This document shows, one piece after another, positions 26,945 through 35,881 of a stretch of DNA of 64,000 bases. The notes beneath the pieces are model-generated. The model was not told where the DNA came from, ran no database searches, and worked only from the letters and a program-made list of their open reading frames with translations. The translations under genes and the position numbers were made by a program. The DNA is taken from positions 186,001-250,000 of the forward strand of contig NZ_JAGYKG010000004.1 in assembly GCF_018401815.1 (NCBI RefSeq), read 5' to 3'. How positions within the stretch are numbered: position 1 is the first letter of the stretch; every line of letters begins with the position of its first letter. The stretch is from Nonlabens sp. GTDB lineage: Bacteria > Bacteroidota > Bacteroidia > Flavobacteriales > Flavobacteriaceae.

Positions 26945-29797
26945 ATGCCAAAAAGAAACGACCTCAAATCCATTTTATTAATAGGTAGTGGACCGATCAT
27001 CATAGGTCAAGCTTGTGAGTTTGATTATGCTGGTTCTCAATCACTAAGATCCCTACGGGAAGAAGGTATTGAAACTATCTTAATCAACTCCAACCCAGCA
27101 ACCATCATGACTGATCCAAGTATGGCAGATCATGTTTATTTATTGCCATTGAATACCACTTCTTTAAGAAAAATTTTAAAGGAGCATCCACAAATTGATG
27201 CAGTTTTACCTACTATGGGTGGTCAAACAGCATTAAATTTATGTATCGAGGCCCAAGAAAAAGGGATCTGGGAAGATCATGGTGTAGATTTAATAGGTGT
27301 TGATATTGACGCTATTAATATTACAGAGGACAGAGAGAAGTTTAGAAAATTGATGGGTGAAATAGGTATCGGGATGGCACCTCAAGCTACCGCTACATCA
27401 TTTTTGAAAGGAAAAGAAATTGCTCAAGAATTCGGTTTTCCATTATGTATTCGTTCTTCTTTTACTTTAGGAGGTGCTGGTGCTGCGATTGTTCATAAAG
27501 AAGAAGATTATGACGAGTTATTGACCATGGGACTAGAGGTATCTCCTATCCATGAAGTCATGATTGATAAAGCTCTTTTGGGTTGGAAAGAATATGAATT
27601 AGAATTACTGCGTGATAAAAATGATAATGTAGTTATTATCTGTACCATCGAGAATATGGATCCTATGGGAATCCATACAGGAGATTCTATTACGGTAGCA
27701 CCTGCAATGACTTTGTCAGATCGTACGTATCAAAAGATGCGCGATATGGCTATTCACATGATGCGCAGTATTGGTGAATTTGAAGGTGGCTGTAATGTAC
27801 AATTTGCAGTAAGTCCAGATGAAAGAGAAGAGATCATTGCTATTGAGATCAATCCTCGTGTATCTCGATCATCAGCTTTAGCAAGTAAAGCTACAGGTTA
27901 TCCTATCGCAAAAATTGCTACTAAATTAGCCCTAGGTTATACACTAGACGAGTTGAACAACCAGATTACTGGTAACACTTCAGCTCTTTTTGAACCTACT
28001 TTAGATTATGTTATTGTAAAAATACCTCGCTGGAATTTCGATAAATTTGAAGGTGCAGATCGTACATTAGGTCTTCAAATGAAAGCGGTAGGTGAAGTGA
28101 TGGGTATAGGTCGCTCGTTTCAAGAAGCCCTTCACAAAGCCACACAGTCGCTAGAAATTAAGCGCAACGGTCTTGGAGCAGATGGAAAAGGCTATACCGA
28201 TTATAACCAAGTAATTGAAAAACTAACTAACGCCAGTTGGGATCGTGTTTTTGCATTATACGATGCTGTTGCTATGGGAATCTCATTGGAGCGCATTCAC
28301 GAGATTACCAGAATAGATATGTGGTACTTAAAGCAGTTTGAAGAACTCTTCTTACTAGAAAAAGAAATCGGGAAGTTTGATGTGAGCACGCTTTCGCGAA
28401 AGCTACTACTAGAAGCAAAACAAAAGGGATTTGCTGACCGTCAAATCGCACATATGTTGGGATGTCTCGAGTCTGAGGTCTACACATTGCGTGAGGAAAT
28501 GAATGTCAACCGAGTTTATAAATTGGTGGATACCTGTGCGGCAGAGTTCAAGGCAGATACTCCTTATTACTACTCGACTTTTGAGGCAGACATTGAAACT
28601 GCTGATGGGAAACGCTACGTGGAAAACGAAAGTATCGTGTCTGATAAAAAGAAAGTAATCGTTTTAGGTTCTGGTCCTAACCGTATAGGGCAAGGAATTG
28701 AGTTTGATTACTGTTGTGTTCACGGCGTTTATGCTGCTCAGGAATGTGGCTATGAAACTATCATGATCAACTGTAATCCAGAAACGGTTTCTACCGATTT
28801 TGATACAGCAGATAAATTGTATTTCGAACCAGTCTTTTGGGAACATATTTACGACATCATACGTCATGAACAACCAGAAGGTGTGATCGTACAATTAGGT
28901 GGTCAGACCGCTCTAAAACTAGCTGAAAAACTAGATCGATACGGAATAAAGATTTTGGGTACCAGCTATAAAGCACTCAACCTCGCTGAAGATCGCGGAT
29001 TGTTCTCTAAATTATTACAAGATAATGATATCCCTTATCCAGAATTTGCTACAGCAACTACACCTGCTGAAGCGCTCGCCGCGGCAGACGAATTGAACTT
29101 TCCTATCTTGGTAAGACCTTCTTATGTGCTCGGAGGACAAGGAATGAAAATCGTAATCAATAAAGATGAGCTCGAAGAACACGTAGTAGATATTTTAAGA
29201 AAAATACCTAATAATGTGCTCTTACTCGATCATTATCTAGATGGAGCTATAGAAGCAGAAGCAGATGCGATCTGCGATGGAGAAAATGTCTATATCATCG
29301 GTATTATGGAGCACATAGAACCTTGCGGAGTGCACTCTGGAGATTCTAACGCTTTGCTACCGCCTTTTACATTAGGGGATCTGGTGATGCAACAAATTAA
29401 AGACCATACTAAAAAGATTGCACTAGCATTAGAAACGGTAGGTTTGATCAATATTCAGTTTGCGGTTAAAGATGATATGGTATATATCATTGAAGCTAAT
29501 CCAAGAGCATCACGTACGGTTCCATTTATAGCAAAGGCTTACGGAGAACCTTATGTGAACTATGCTACAAAAGTGATGTTAGGACACAACAAGGTGACCG
29601 ATTTTGATTTCAACCCTCAACTGGATGGTTATGCGATCAAGCAACCTGTATTTTCATTCAATAAATTCCCTAACGTGGACAAGCGTCTAGGACCAGAAAT
29701 GAAATCTACAGGAGAAAGCATCTTGTTTATCGACAGCTTAAAAGACGATGCGTTTTATGATTTATACGCGAGACGCAGAATGTATTTGAGTAAGTAA
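26945..29797 (+). CDS. carB: Carbamoyl-phosphate synthase large subunit
   Basis: A 950-residue large subunit that makes carbamoyl phosphate from glutamine-derived ammonia, bicarbonate and two ATP, for pyrimidine and arginine synthesis. Both ATP-grasp halves are intact. The first starts KSILLIGSGPIIIGQACEFDYAGSQS in two overlapping motifs and contains LGGAGAAIV. The second starts KVIVLGSGPNRIGQGIEFDY and has VRPSYVLGGQGM. It lacks the long C-terminal MGS allosteric domain of enteric CarB, as is usual in flavobacteria (about 950 residues). carA is not in the window. An iterated palindrome is read as TLSRKLL at residues 482-486, directly before the conserved LLLEAKQKGFADRQIA. Confidence 0.98.
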   Translation: MPKRNDLKSILLIGSGPIIIGQACEFDYAGSQSLRSLREEGIETILINSNPATIMTDPSMADHVYLLPLNTTSLRKILKEHPQIDAVLPTMGGQTALNLCIEAQEKGIWEDHGVDLIGVDIDAINITEDREKFRKLMGEIGIGMAPQATATSFLKGKEIAQEFGFPLCIRSSFTLGGAGAAIVHKEEDYDELLTMGLEVSPIHEVMIDKALLGWKEYELELLRDKNDNVVIICTIENMDPMGIHTGDSITVAPAMTLSDRTYQKMRDMAIHMMRSIGEFEGGCNVQFAVSPDEREEIIAIEINPRVSRSSALASKATGYPIAKIATKLALGYTLDELNNQITGNTSALFEPTLDYVIVKIPRWNFDKFEGADRTLGLQMKAVGEVMGIGRSFQEALHKATQSLEIKRNGLGADGKGYTDYNQVIEKLTNASWDRVFALYDAVAMGISLERIHEITRIDMWYLKQFEELFLLEKEIGKFDVSTLSRKLLLEAKQKGFADRQIAHMLGCLESEVYTLREEMNVNRVYKLVDTCAAEFKADTPYYYSTFEADIETADGKRYVENESIVSDKKKVIVLGSGPNRIGQGIEFDYCCVHGVYAAQECGYETIMINCNPETVSTDFDTADKLYFEPVFWEHIYDIIRHEQPEGVIVQLGGQTALKLAEKLDRYGIKILGTSYKALNLAEDRGLFSKLLQDNDIPYPEFATATTPAEALAAADELNFPILVRPSYVLGGQGMKIVINKDELEEHVVDILRKIPNNVLLLDHYLDGAIEAEADAICDGENVYIIGIMEHIEPCGVHSGDSNALLPPFTLGDLVMQQIKDHTKKIALALETVGLINIQFAVKDDMVYIIEANPRASRTVPFIAKAYGEPYVNYATKVMLGHNKVTDFDFNPQLDGYAIKQPVFSFNKFPNVDKRLGPEMKSTGESILFIDSLKDDAFYDLYARRRMYLSK
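28390..28403. repeat. Iterated palindrome GCTTTCGCGAAAGC, copy 4 (inside carB)
   Basis: In frame inside carB, read as LSRK in the linker between the two synthetase halves. Confidence 0.95.
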
Positions 29798-29929
29798 AAG
29801 TTGTCAGTTCGAGCTATAGTCGAGATCGATTCCACATCGAGATTATTAAATGAGGTCTAGACCAAGCCTTTGCTGAAATTTATGCAGTGCTCGACCAAGC
29901 ATTTTACAGTATGAAATGTTACAAAAGAG

Positions 29930-29963
29930 AACCCTAAAAGCAACTAACTTTTAGGGTTTTCTT
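29930..29963 (+). terminator. Rho-independent terminator after carB
   Basis: Perfect 11-bp stem AACCCTAAAAG/CTTTTAGGGTT, 7-base loop, T-rich tail. It is about 130 bases after carB. The remaining gap to 30142 holds only an iterated palindrome. Confidence 0.85.
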
Positions 29964-29983
29964 GTTGGTAGACCTTGAGTTTC

Positions 29984-29997
29984 GCTTTCGCGAAAGC
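29984..29997. repeat. Iterated palindrome GCTTTCGCGAAAGC, copy 5
   Basis: Intergenic, 20 bases after the carB terminator. The dyad extends to 18 bp. Confidence 0.95.
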
Positions 29998-30141
29998 GAG
30001 GACATATGAAAGCATTATGGGTCAGTTGGAGCGCAGTCGAGAAGGGCGAGATTTCAAGATATAGGAAGACCTTCTGATATTCTTAAAATTATTATTGTTT
30101 AAATACTTGTCAAGACATAACTAAAATGTTACTTTTAGAAT

Positions 30142-30504
30142 ATGGAAGATATAAACAAAGAGCGCATATATAAGCATACCAGAAATGTGCAATGGTTGAT
30201 CCTGTTTTACTCCATTATCTTTTTAAGCCGATTTGTTTTAAGTTTCGGCTTTCCAGATTTTTATGACCAGTTCTTCCGTGATGCGGTGCCATTCCTATTT
30301 ATTACGGCATTAGGTTTACCAATTACAGCTTATGCTATTTGGTATGTTCTTCAAGTAGCTCCCATGCGACAGCTTTCAAAAACGAATAAAGTTTTGGGAT
30401 TGTTATTTTTAGGAATCATAGGCATGTGGATGACGTTTCCTTTGATTTATAAGATCCGGAAGCAGTTAGAAAGAAAACAATCCGGGTTTAGTTTTGGAAA
30501 ATAG
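30142..30504 (+). CDS. Small membrane protein, unknown function
   Basis: A 120-residue protein with three predicted membrane helices: about 18-38 (WLILFYSIIFLSRFVLSF), 48-70 (VPFLFITALGLPITAYAIWY) and 84-102 (VLGLLFLGIIGMWMTFPLIY). The tail is basic (KIRKQLERKQSG). It has its own terminator and lies between two iterated palindromes. No family assigned. Confidence 0.65.
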   Translation: MEDINKERIYKHTRNVQWLILFYSIIFLSRFVLSFGFPDFYDQFFRDAVPFLFITALGLPITAYAIWYVLQVAPMRQLSKTNKVLGLLFLGIIGMWMTFPLIYKIRKQLERKQSGFSFGK

Positions 30505-30546
30505 TAAGGGTTCCTTTTCCACCCACTAACTACTGATTTTATATTC

Positions 30547-30585
30547 AAAGCCCCAGAAGTTGATAGCTTCTGTGGCTTTGTTGTT
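30547..30585 (+). terminator. Rho-independent terminator
   Basis: Stem AAAGCCCCAGAAG with CTTCTGTGGCTTT (one mismatch) and a T-rich tail TTGTTTTTAT, about 45 bases after the membrane protein gene. Confidence 0.75.
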
Positions 30586-30594
30586 TTTATGGAT

Positions 30595-30624
30595 ATTGTT
30601 TCGCTTTCGCGAAAGCGAAACAAT
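30595..30624. repeat. Iterated palindrome, copy 6, extended to a 30-bp perfect dyad
   Basis: The 14-bp core is at 30603-30616. Here the two-fold symmetry continues outward through TTTC/GAAA and ATTG/CAAT, giving 15 matching bases on each side. It lies 29 bases before the serine hydrolase ATG. Confidence 0.95.
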
Positions 30625-30653
30625 CCCTATCTTCATTCCTTAAAAGCTATTTC

Positions 30654-32179
30654 ATGAAAAAGATTCTATTGCTATCTGTTGTATTCATTTCTACAGCGGT
30701 ATTTGCTCAAAAAGTAGATTACAAAGCGCTAGACAACTACATCTCTCAGACACAAAAAGACTGGAATATTCCTGGCTTGAGTGTTGGTATTGTAAAAGAC
30801 GGTAAAATAGTCTTTGAAAAGGGTTACGGTCAGATGGATGTAAATGAAAAGCAACAGCCAGATGAGCACACACTTTATGCGATTGCCAGTAATACAAAAG
30901 CTTTTACAGCGGCAATTATGGCACAACTGGTAGACGAGGGTAAAGTCAATTGGAAAGATAAAGTGCAAGATCATTTGGCGTATTTTGAGCTATATGATCC
31001 TGCGATAAGCAGGCTGGTGACTATTGAAGATTTGCTAAGTCACAATGTAGGACTTGGGACTTTTTCTGGTGATGTGATTTGGTACAAGTCTGAGTTGAGT
31101 ACAGAAGAAGTGGTAAAGCGCATTAAGTTTGTTCCCCAAGCCTACGGATTCAGAGATGGTTATGGGTATTCTAATTTGATGTTTATTACCGCAGGGGCCT
31201 TGATAGAAAAAGTAACCGGCAAGAGCTTTAAAGAAAATGTGACGGAGCGTTTTTTGAAACCGTTAGAGATGCATGATACAGTGGTGAGCATTCAAGATTT
31301 TGGAAACAATACCAATGTGGCGACTCCTCATGCGCTGGATGCTAATAATAAGAATTATGCAATTCCATGGGTAGGTTGGGATAATGTGAAGTCTACAGGT
31401 GGAATGATCTCTAGCGTTCATGATATGAGCAAATGGATGATTCTCAACATGAATCACGGGGTAAAAGATCAGGACACTCTTTTTTCTATAGACAGCCGCA
31501 ATACTATGTGGAATTTACACAACAGTTTTGGTGTAAATCAGGTAAAAAGAAATGCTACTGGATCCCAATATGCGGGTTATGGTTTGGGATGGTTTTTAGG
31601 TGATTATTACGGTAACTTTAGAGTGCGTCATGGCGGTGGTTACGACGGAATGATTTCTACAGTGCAAATGTTACCAGATGAAAAATTGGGTGTGTAGTGG
31701 TGCTGACCAATGGTGTGAAAGCACCAACCAATGCTATCGCCTATTACATATTAGATCGTTTCCTGAACAGAGATAAAAAAGACTGGAGCAAGGAAATGCT
31801 AGAAAGTTATGATCAATGGAAAGCAAGCGACACGAGAATAGCAGAAAGAAAGGAAAAGCAAATAAAAGGAACTCAGCCTATTCTCAAAAAAGAAGCCATC
31901 CTAGGAAGGTATCATGCAGATATTTATGGAAACTTTGAAGTGGTTGAAAAAGATGGAAAGCTCCAATTACTATGGGAACACACGCCATTATTGAACAGCA
32001 GTTTGAAGCATTTTAATTACGACTCCTATGAAGTATTATGGAAGGAGCCACAAGCCTGGTTCAGTTTTGGAACCATCAAATTTGAAAGTGATGCCTATGG
32101 AAAGGTAACAGGAATCACTTTTGATATTCCTAACGACGACTTCTTTTTTGATGAAATGAATGCTAAGAGAGTAGAATAG
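30654..32179 (+). pseudogene. Serine hydrolase (beta-lactamase class C family), frameshifted
   Basis: An exported serine hydrolase of about 508 residues, interrupted by one frameshift. The signal peptide is MKKILLLSVVFISTAVFAQ. The active-site SxxK is SNTK (about residue 83), the YxN motif is in GYGYSNLMF, and the third motif region is RHGGGYDG. All lie in the first frame, which stops at 31697 after LPDEKLGV. The second frame begins at once with VVLTNGVKAPTNAIAYYI, the expected continuation, and encodes the C-terminal DUF3471-like beta domain. A one-base loss or two-base gain near 31695 accounts for it. The first part alone keeps all catalytic motifs, so partial activity is conceivable. An assembly error cannot be excluded. 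Confidence 0.82.
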
Positions 32180-32234
32180 GAGCAAAGGAATAAAATAAAA
32201 AGGTGCAAACCGAATGTATCTGGACATTTTTTAC

Positions 32235-32768
32235 TTATTCAAGCATAGTAGCATCAACGGCTACTTTTATTTGATCCGCTATTTTTTTTCTAACAACAGA
32301 GGGAATATCAATCTTGTAATCGGTAGGATTGATTTTAAAATCAGCGTGTAATTTACAACCCTTTTGAGTAGAGACAAGCTCTACTGGAATTTCTATATCA
32401 TTTATAACTCCATGCATCTCGAGAGTTCCTTTAAATCTTAACGTCTGCCTGGAGCCGTCTTTTAGGTAATTCTCATAATTCAATAATGCACCTCTTAGAG
32501 TAGCTTTAGGATAGTCATCGCTTTCCATATAGTTTTCATTAAAATGTTCTTGCATCAAAGCAATAGGGAACCTGAAGCCTTTGATCAAAACCAGTGCTGC
32601 TAGGTTTCCTTGGTCATCAAGTACCACGGTGGTGCTATTATTAGTAGCTTGAATAGGTTCAAAAGAAGGTACAGAAGCTTCAAAGTGTATGCTTCCTGTT
32701 TTGGTCACCTTCTTTTGAGCATGGAGCGATAAAGAGCTTAGTAGTAATAAAATAAAAATATTTTTCAT
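32235..32768 (-). CDS. YceI family protein
   Basis: A 177-residue secreted YceI-like protein: signal peptide MKNIFILLLLSSLSLHAQ, then an eight-stranded lipocalin-like barrel (GSIHFEASVPSFEPIQATNN, YPKATLRGALLN, LRFKGTLEMHGVINDIEIPV). YceI proteins bind isoprenoid-type lipids in the periplasm. Four bases separate it from the upstream cytochrome-type lipoprotein on the same strand, so they form an operon. In flavobacteria YceI genes often neighbour DUF5777 and c-type heme proteins, as here. Confidence 0.87.
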   Translation of the reverse strand: MKNIFILLLLSSLSLHAQKKVTKTGSIHFEASVPSFEPIQATNNSTTVVLDDQGNLAALVLIKGFRFPIALMQEHFNENYMESDDYPKATLRGALLNYENYLKDGSRQTLRFKGTLEMHGVINDIEIPVELVSTQKGCKLHADFKINPTDYKIDIPSVVRKKIADQIKVAVDATMLE

Positions 32769-32772
32769 AAGA

Positions 32773-33129
32773 TTAATTTTCTAGGTATCCATCAAGTTGC
32801 CACTGCAGAATAATGTCAATACTGTTTTGAGGTAATTGACCGCCTTGAGGCATGAGTAACGGGTCTCCTACACTTCTAGTAATTCGATCAATAACATTGC
32901 CGTTTTCTGTGGCGTTTCTAAATTGAGTATAGCTGCTATAACTATTATTTCCAGAAGCAGAATTATCGTTGTGACAGGACAAACATTGACTTTCTACAAT
33001 TGGAAAAATGTCTGTAGTATACTTTATGGTTGTTGTAATCGGAGTATCGTCTACCAGATCATCCGGACTCGTATTAGAACAAGAGGCGAGTGTTAGAGCA
33101 GCAAATATGCTAAAAAACGTGTATTTCAT
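32773..33129 (-). CDS. Cytochrome c-like lipoprotein
   Basis: A 118-residue lipoprotein with signal MKYTFFSIFAALTLASC and one heme-binding motif CLSCH near residue 51. A methionine in LLMPQGG could be the distal heme ligand, and GGQLPQNSIDIILQWQLDGY matches the closing helix of Bacteroidota cytochrome c-like proteins. Expected location is periplasm-facing, anchored by lipid. It starts the two-gene operon with yceI and is divergent from the OB-fold gene. Confidence 0.82.
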   Translation of the reverse strand: MKYTFFSIFAALTLASCSNTSPDDLVDDTPITTTIKYTTDIFPIVESQCLSCHNDNSASGNNSYSSYTQFRNATENGNVIDRITRSVGDPLLMPQGGQLPQNSIDIILQWQLDGYLEN

Positions 33130-33202
33130 GTCGGATTATTTTGCTTTAAATATATAATTATGTGCAATATGTTATAAATTTAGAAGATATTTGGCATTAC
33201 AG

Positions 33203-33589
33203 ATGAAAAAAATAGTACTTATAGTTTTTTTTATTATCGTCATCCTAGGCATTCTTGGGTACAATTATTTGTATCAGGATCACCGTGACGTGGTAACAAG
33301 TAATGCAACGGCATCCTATACCTCTTCAGAACTTATAGATCTTTTTACTGATCAGGACAGCGCTAATGATACAGATGCATTAGATCAGGTGATTGAAGTT
33401 TCAGGGGTAGCCACTGCTACATCAACGAACTCTATAACTTTAGATGGTCAAGTATTTATAGAGTTCAACACGCCACACAAGGTTGCTTTAAATCAAACCT
33501 ACACGTTAAAAGGTCGTTGTTTGGGATACGACGACTTACTGGAAGAAATTAAAATAGATCAAGCGATAGTTATAAACCCCTCTAATTAA
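33203..33589 (+). CDS. OB-fold membrane-anchored protein (tRNA_anti-like)
   Basis: About 128 residues: an N-terminal membrane anchor (MKKIVLIVFFIIVILGILGY) and an exported OB-fold domain of the tRNA_anti-like type (QVIEVSGVATATSTNSITLD, TYTLKGRCLGYDDLLEEIKI). A TTG upstream in frame would add four residues, but the ATG at 33203 gives a standard Lys-rich start. Six bases separate it from the next gene, so they are coupled. Confidence 0.78.
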   Translation: MKKIVLIVFFIIVILGILGYNYLYQDHRDVVTSNATASYTSSELIDLFTDQDSANDTDALDQVIEVSGVATATSTNSITLDGQVFIEFNTPHKVALNQTYTLKGRCLGYDDLLEEIKIDQAIVINPSN

Positions 33590-33595
33590 AAATTT

Positions 33596-34363
33596 ATGAA
33601 AAAGAACTACTCATTTTACAGTGTTTTAACCGCAATTCCTGTTGCATTATTGATACTTGTAAGTTTTTCAAGTGGTCAACCAGCTAGCTTTTCAGGATCA
33701 CCTGGAGACGCCGGTAACACCTGTACCAATTGTCATGCTCCGGGAGCAACCCATAACGGTACACCATCACTTACTAGTGTGCCTGCGGCTTACATCGCAG
33801 GACAAACCTATGATATGAATCTTATGATTAATGGGTCTAGTGTGTCAAAATTTGGTTTTAATATCACAGCAGAAGTTGCTGGCGGAACTAAAGTAGGTTC
33901 TTGGACTGCAGGAGCAGGCACTCAATTGCGCAATGGGGGCACTGGATTAACACATACTTCTGCCGGAAACACTAGTAACAACTGGACGTTACGATGGACA
34001 GCGCCAGCTTCAGATCAGGGACCAGTAACTTTTTATTACGCCACCCTTCAAGCTAATAATAATGGAGCTAATAGTGGTGATCAAATGATTAATGGCCAGT
34101 CTTCTGCGGTGTTAACTAATGCAGACGAGTTGATCAGTTCCTTTAAATTGTTTCCTACTCATGTCGTAAATGACGTGACTATTGAATTGGCAAATTCTGA
34201 AGAAGCAGCCTTAACTATTTACAATATGAATGGACAGCCCGTATTACAACGCAGCATAGAACGACAAACCCAAATTGATGTGACTTCTCTGTCTACAGGA
34301 ATTTATATCAGTCAGGTAATCGTAGGTGACAAAGTTTCTACTCAGAAATTCATCAAAAAATAA
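33596..34363 (+). CDS. Choice-of-anchor V domain protein with T9SS sorting domain
   Basis: A 255-residue exported protein. The signal segment is YSFYSVLTAIPVALLILVSF. The next region has GSPGDAGNTCTNCHAPGATH, with a heme-type CxxCH, characteristic of choice-of-anchor V/Reeler-like domains in Bacteroidota. The C-terminal 75 residues are a type A T9SS sorting domain (LFPTHVVNDVTIELANSE, LSTGIYISQVIVGDKVSTQK). The likely destination is the cell surface or medium. It forms an operon with the OB-fold gene, and a terminator follows before the DUF5777 gene. Confidence 0.83.
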   Translation: MKKNYSFYSVLTAIPVALLILVSFSSGQPASFSGSPGDAGNTCTNCHAPGATHNGTPSLTSVPAAYIAGQTYDMNLMINGSSVSKFGFNITAEVAGGTKVGSWTAGAGTQLRNGGTGLTHTSAGNTSNNWTLRWTAPASDQGPVTFYYATLQANNNGANSGDQMINGQSSAVLTNADELISSFKLFPTHVVNDVTIELANSEEAALTIYNMNGQPVLQRSIERQTQIDVTSLSTGIYISQVIVGDKVSTQKFIKK

Positions 34364-34382
34364 ATAATAACCCATTAATTAC

Positions 34383-34413
34383 AGCCGCTCTATTTGTTTA
34401 GGCGGCTTTTTTT
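34383..34413 (+). terminator. Rho-independent terminator or attenuator
   Basis: Stem AGCCGC/GCGGCT followed by T7. It ends only six bases before the next start codon, so it either separates two units or attenuates the DUF5777 gene. Confidence 0.75.
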
Positions 34414-34419
34414 GATATT

Positions 34420-35265
34420 ATGAAACATCTATCCACCTTATTCGTATTCTTGTCGGCTCTAATTGCTGGCGCTCAAGAAGATTTATTAGAAGGACTCGAT
34501 CCTGAGAAGGATCAAGAAGTAATCGCTACATGGAAATCATTGAAAGTGGTCAATTTTGAAACTACCAAATTAGTAGCTCCTAAAGAATTTCAATTGATCA
34601 TCTCTCACCGTTTTGGAAGTGTAGAGAATGGTATCGATGACCTCTTCGGTATGGATAATGCCGTTACTCGATTTCAATTTGCTTACGGACTTACCGAATG
34701 GATGCATGTGGAAGCAAGTCGTACGGGCTTTAATAAAACCTACCAACTTGCCACAAAATTTAAATTAAAAAAACAACAAGAAGAAGGTGTTCCTTTTTCT
34801 ATTGCTTTATTTACAGCAATAGATGCCAATACGGAATTAGATAAGTCCATTTACCCTAAATTAGAATTTATAGATCGACTGGGGTATACCGCTCAATTTA
34901 TTATAGCTAGGAAAATATCTAAAAGATTGTCGGCCCAACTAAGTCCTACCTTATTCCACCAAAATTTTGTCGCTTTTGATCCACAAGACAATACGCAATA
35001 TGCTATGGGATTAGGTGCCCGATATAAATTAACTAACAGGTGGAGTCTCAATGCCGATTACGGGTATCATTTGAATCGCGCAGACGGCAGTCCATTTGTA
35101 AATCCTTTAAGTATAGGTGTGGACCTGGAAACCGGAGGCCACGTTTTCCAAATGCATTTTACAAACGCTCAGCCTATGTTAACCAATGGTTTTTTGAGTC
35201 AAGCAACAGGCGACTGGACAGAAGGAAGGTTTTATTTTGGATTTAATCTGGTACGTGTTTTTTAA
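34420..35265 (+). CDS. DUF5777 family outer-membrane beta-barrel protein
   Basis: A 281-residue exported barrel: signal MKHLSTLFVFLSALIAGAQ, then the DUF5777 pattern TKLVAPKEFQLIISHRFGSV and NAVTRFQFAYGLTEWMHVEA. Alternating amphipathic strands run to an aromatic C-terminus (FYFGFNLVRVF), as expected for outer-membrane insertion. The family often accompanies YceI and c-type heme proteins. The stop overlaps the convergent thioesterase gene by four bases. Confidence 0.85.
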   Translation: MKHLSTLFVFLSALIAGAQEDLLEGLDPEKDQEVIATWKSLKVVNFETTKLVAPKEFQLIISHRFGSVENGIDDLFGMDNAVTRFQFAYGLTEWMHVEASRTGFNKTYQLATKFKLKKQQEEGVPFSIALFTAIDANTELDKSIYPKLEFIDRLGYTAQFIIARKISKRLSAQLSPTLFHQNFVAFDPQDNTQYAMGLGARYKLTNRWSLNADYGYHLNRADGSPFVNPLSIGVDLETGGHVFQMHFTNAQPMLTNGFLSQATGDWTEGRFYFGFNLVRVF

Positions 35266-35807
35266 AGATTGATTTCTACATTATATTTCTTTAACTCTTC
35301 TTTATAGCTAGCGTCAGAGAAATTAGCGGTGTCAATTTCTCGGTTGCTTTTTATTTTTATTTTCTTCCTTTTTATGGCTCGTGCAAATCGGCGCACATGA
35401 GTTTCATTACTTATTTTAAGTCCAGGAACAGGTACGGTTGTTCCGTGCTCATCTTTGGCTACCATAGTAAAAAAAGAAGAATTACAATGCTTAGACTCGC
35501 CTGTTTGAATGTTTTCTGCATCTACACGTATTCCTACTACCATAGAAGAGGTACCTACGTAATTAACAGTGGCTTTGAGAGTCAACATCTCGCCTACCTC
35601 TATGGGTGCTTTAAAATCCACTACATCTACACTGGCCGTTACACAATAAACCCCACTGTGTTTTGAAGCGCAAGCAAACGCAATTTGGTCGATAAGGGAA
35701 AGCACATAGCCACCATGTATTTTGCCTGAAAAGTTAGCATTAGAAGGTAACATGAGTAGTGATAGCATCACTCTAGATTCTTCTGGGGATTTGAATTTAT
35801 CTTTCAT
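35262..35807 (-). CDS. Acyl-CoA thioesterase, hotdog fold
   Basis: A 181-residue single-hotdog thioesterase of the YciA/BFIT type, hydrolysing acyl-CoA in the cytoplasm. The domain at about 12-130 contains the helix GKIHGGYVLSLIDQIAFACA and the strand VTASVDVVDFKAPIEVGEML, both typical. The C-terminal extension is basic (RRFARAIKRKKIKIKSNR) and may be family-specific. Chain-length preference cannot be read from the sequence. Confidence 0.9.
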   Translation of the reverse strand: MKDKFKSPEESRVMLSLLMLPSNANFSGKIHGGYVLSLIDQIAFACASKHSGVYCVTASVDVVDFKAPIEVGEMLTLKATVNYVGTSSMVVGIRVDAENIQTGESKHCNSSFFTMVAKDEHGTTVPVPGLKISNETHVRRFARAIKRKKIKIKSNREIDTANFSDASYKEELKKYNVEINL

Positions 35808-35844
35808 AATTTACGGGTAGTTCAATAATAGGTATAGGTATATC

Positions 35845-35858
35845 GCTTTCGCGAAAGC
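35845..35858. repeat. Iterated palindrome GCTTTCGCGAAAGC, copy 7
   Basis: Intergenic, 37 bases upstream of the thioesterase start codon and 23 bases beyond the DUF3307 remnant. Confidence 0.95.
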
Positions 35859-35881
35859 GGAATTTCAATAATTAATCTCGA

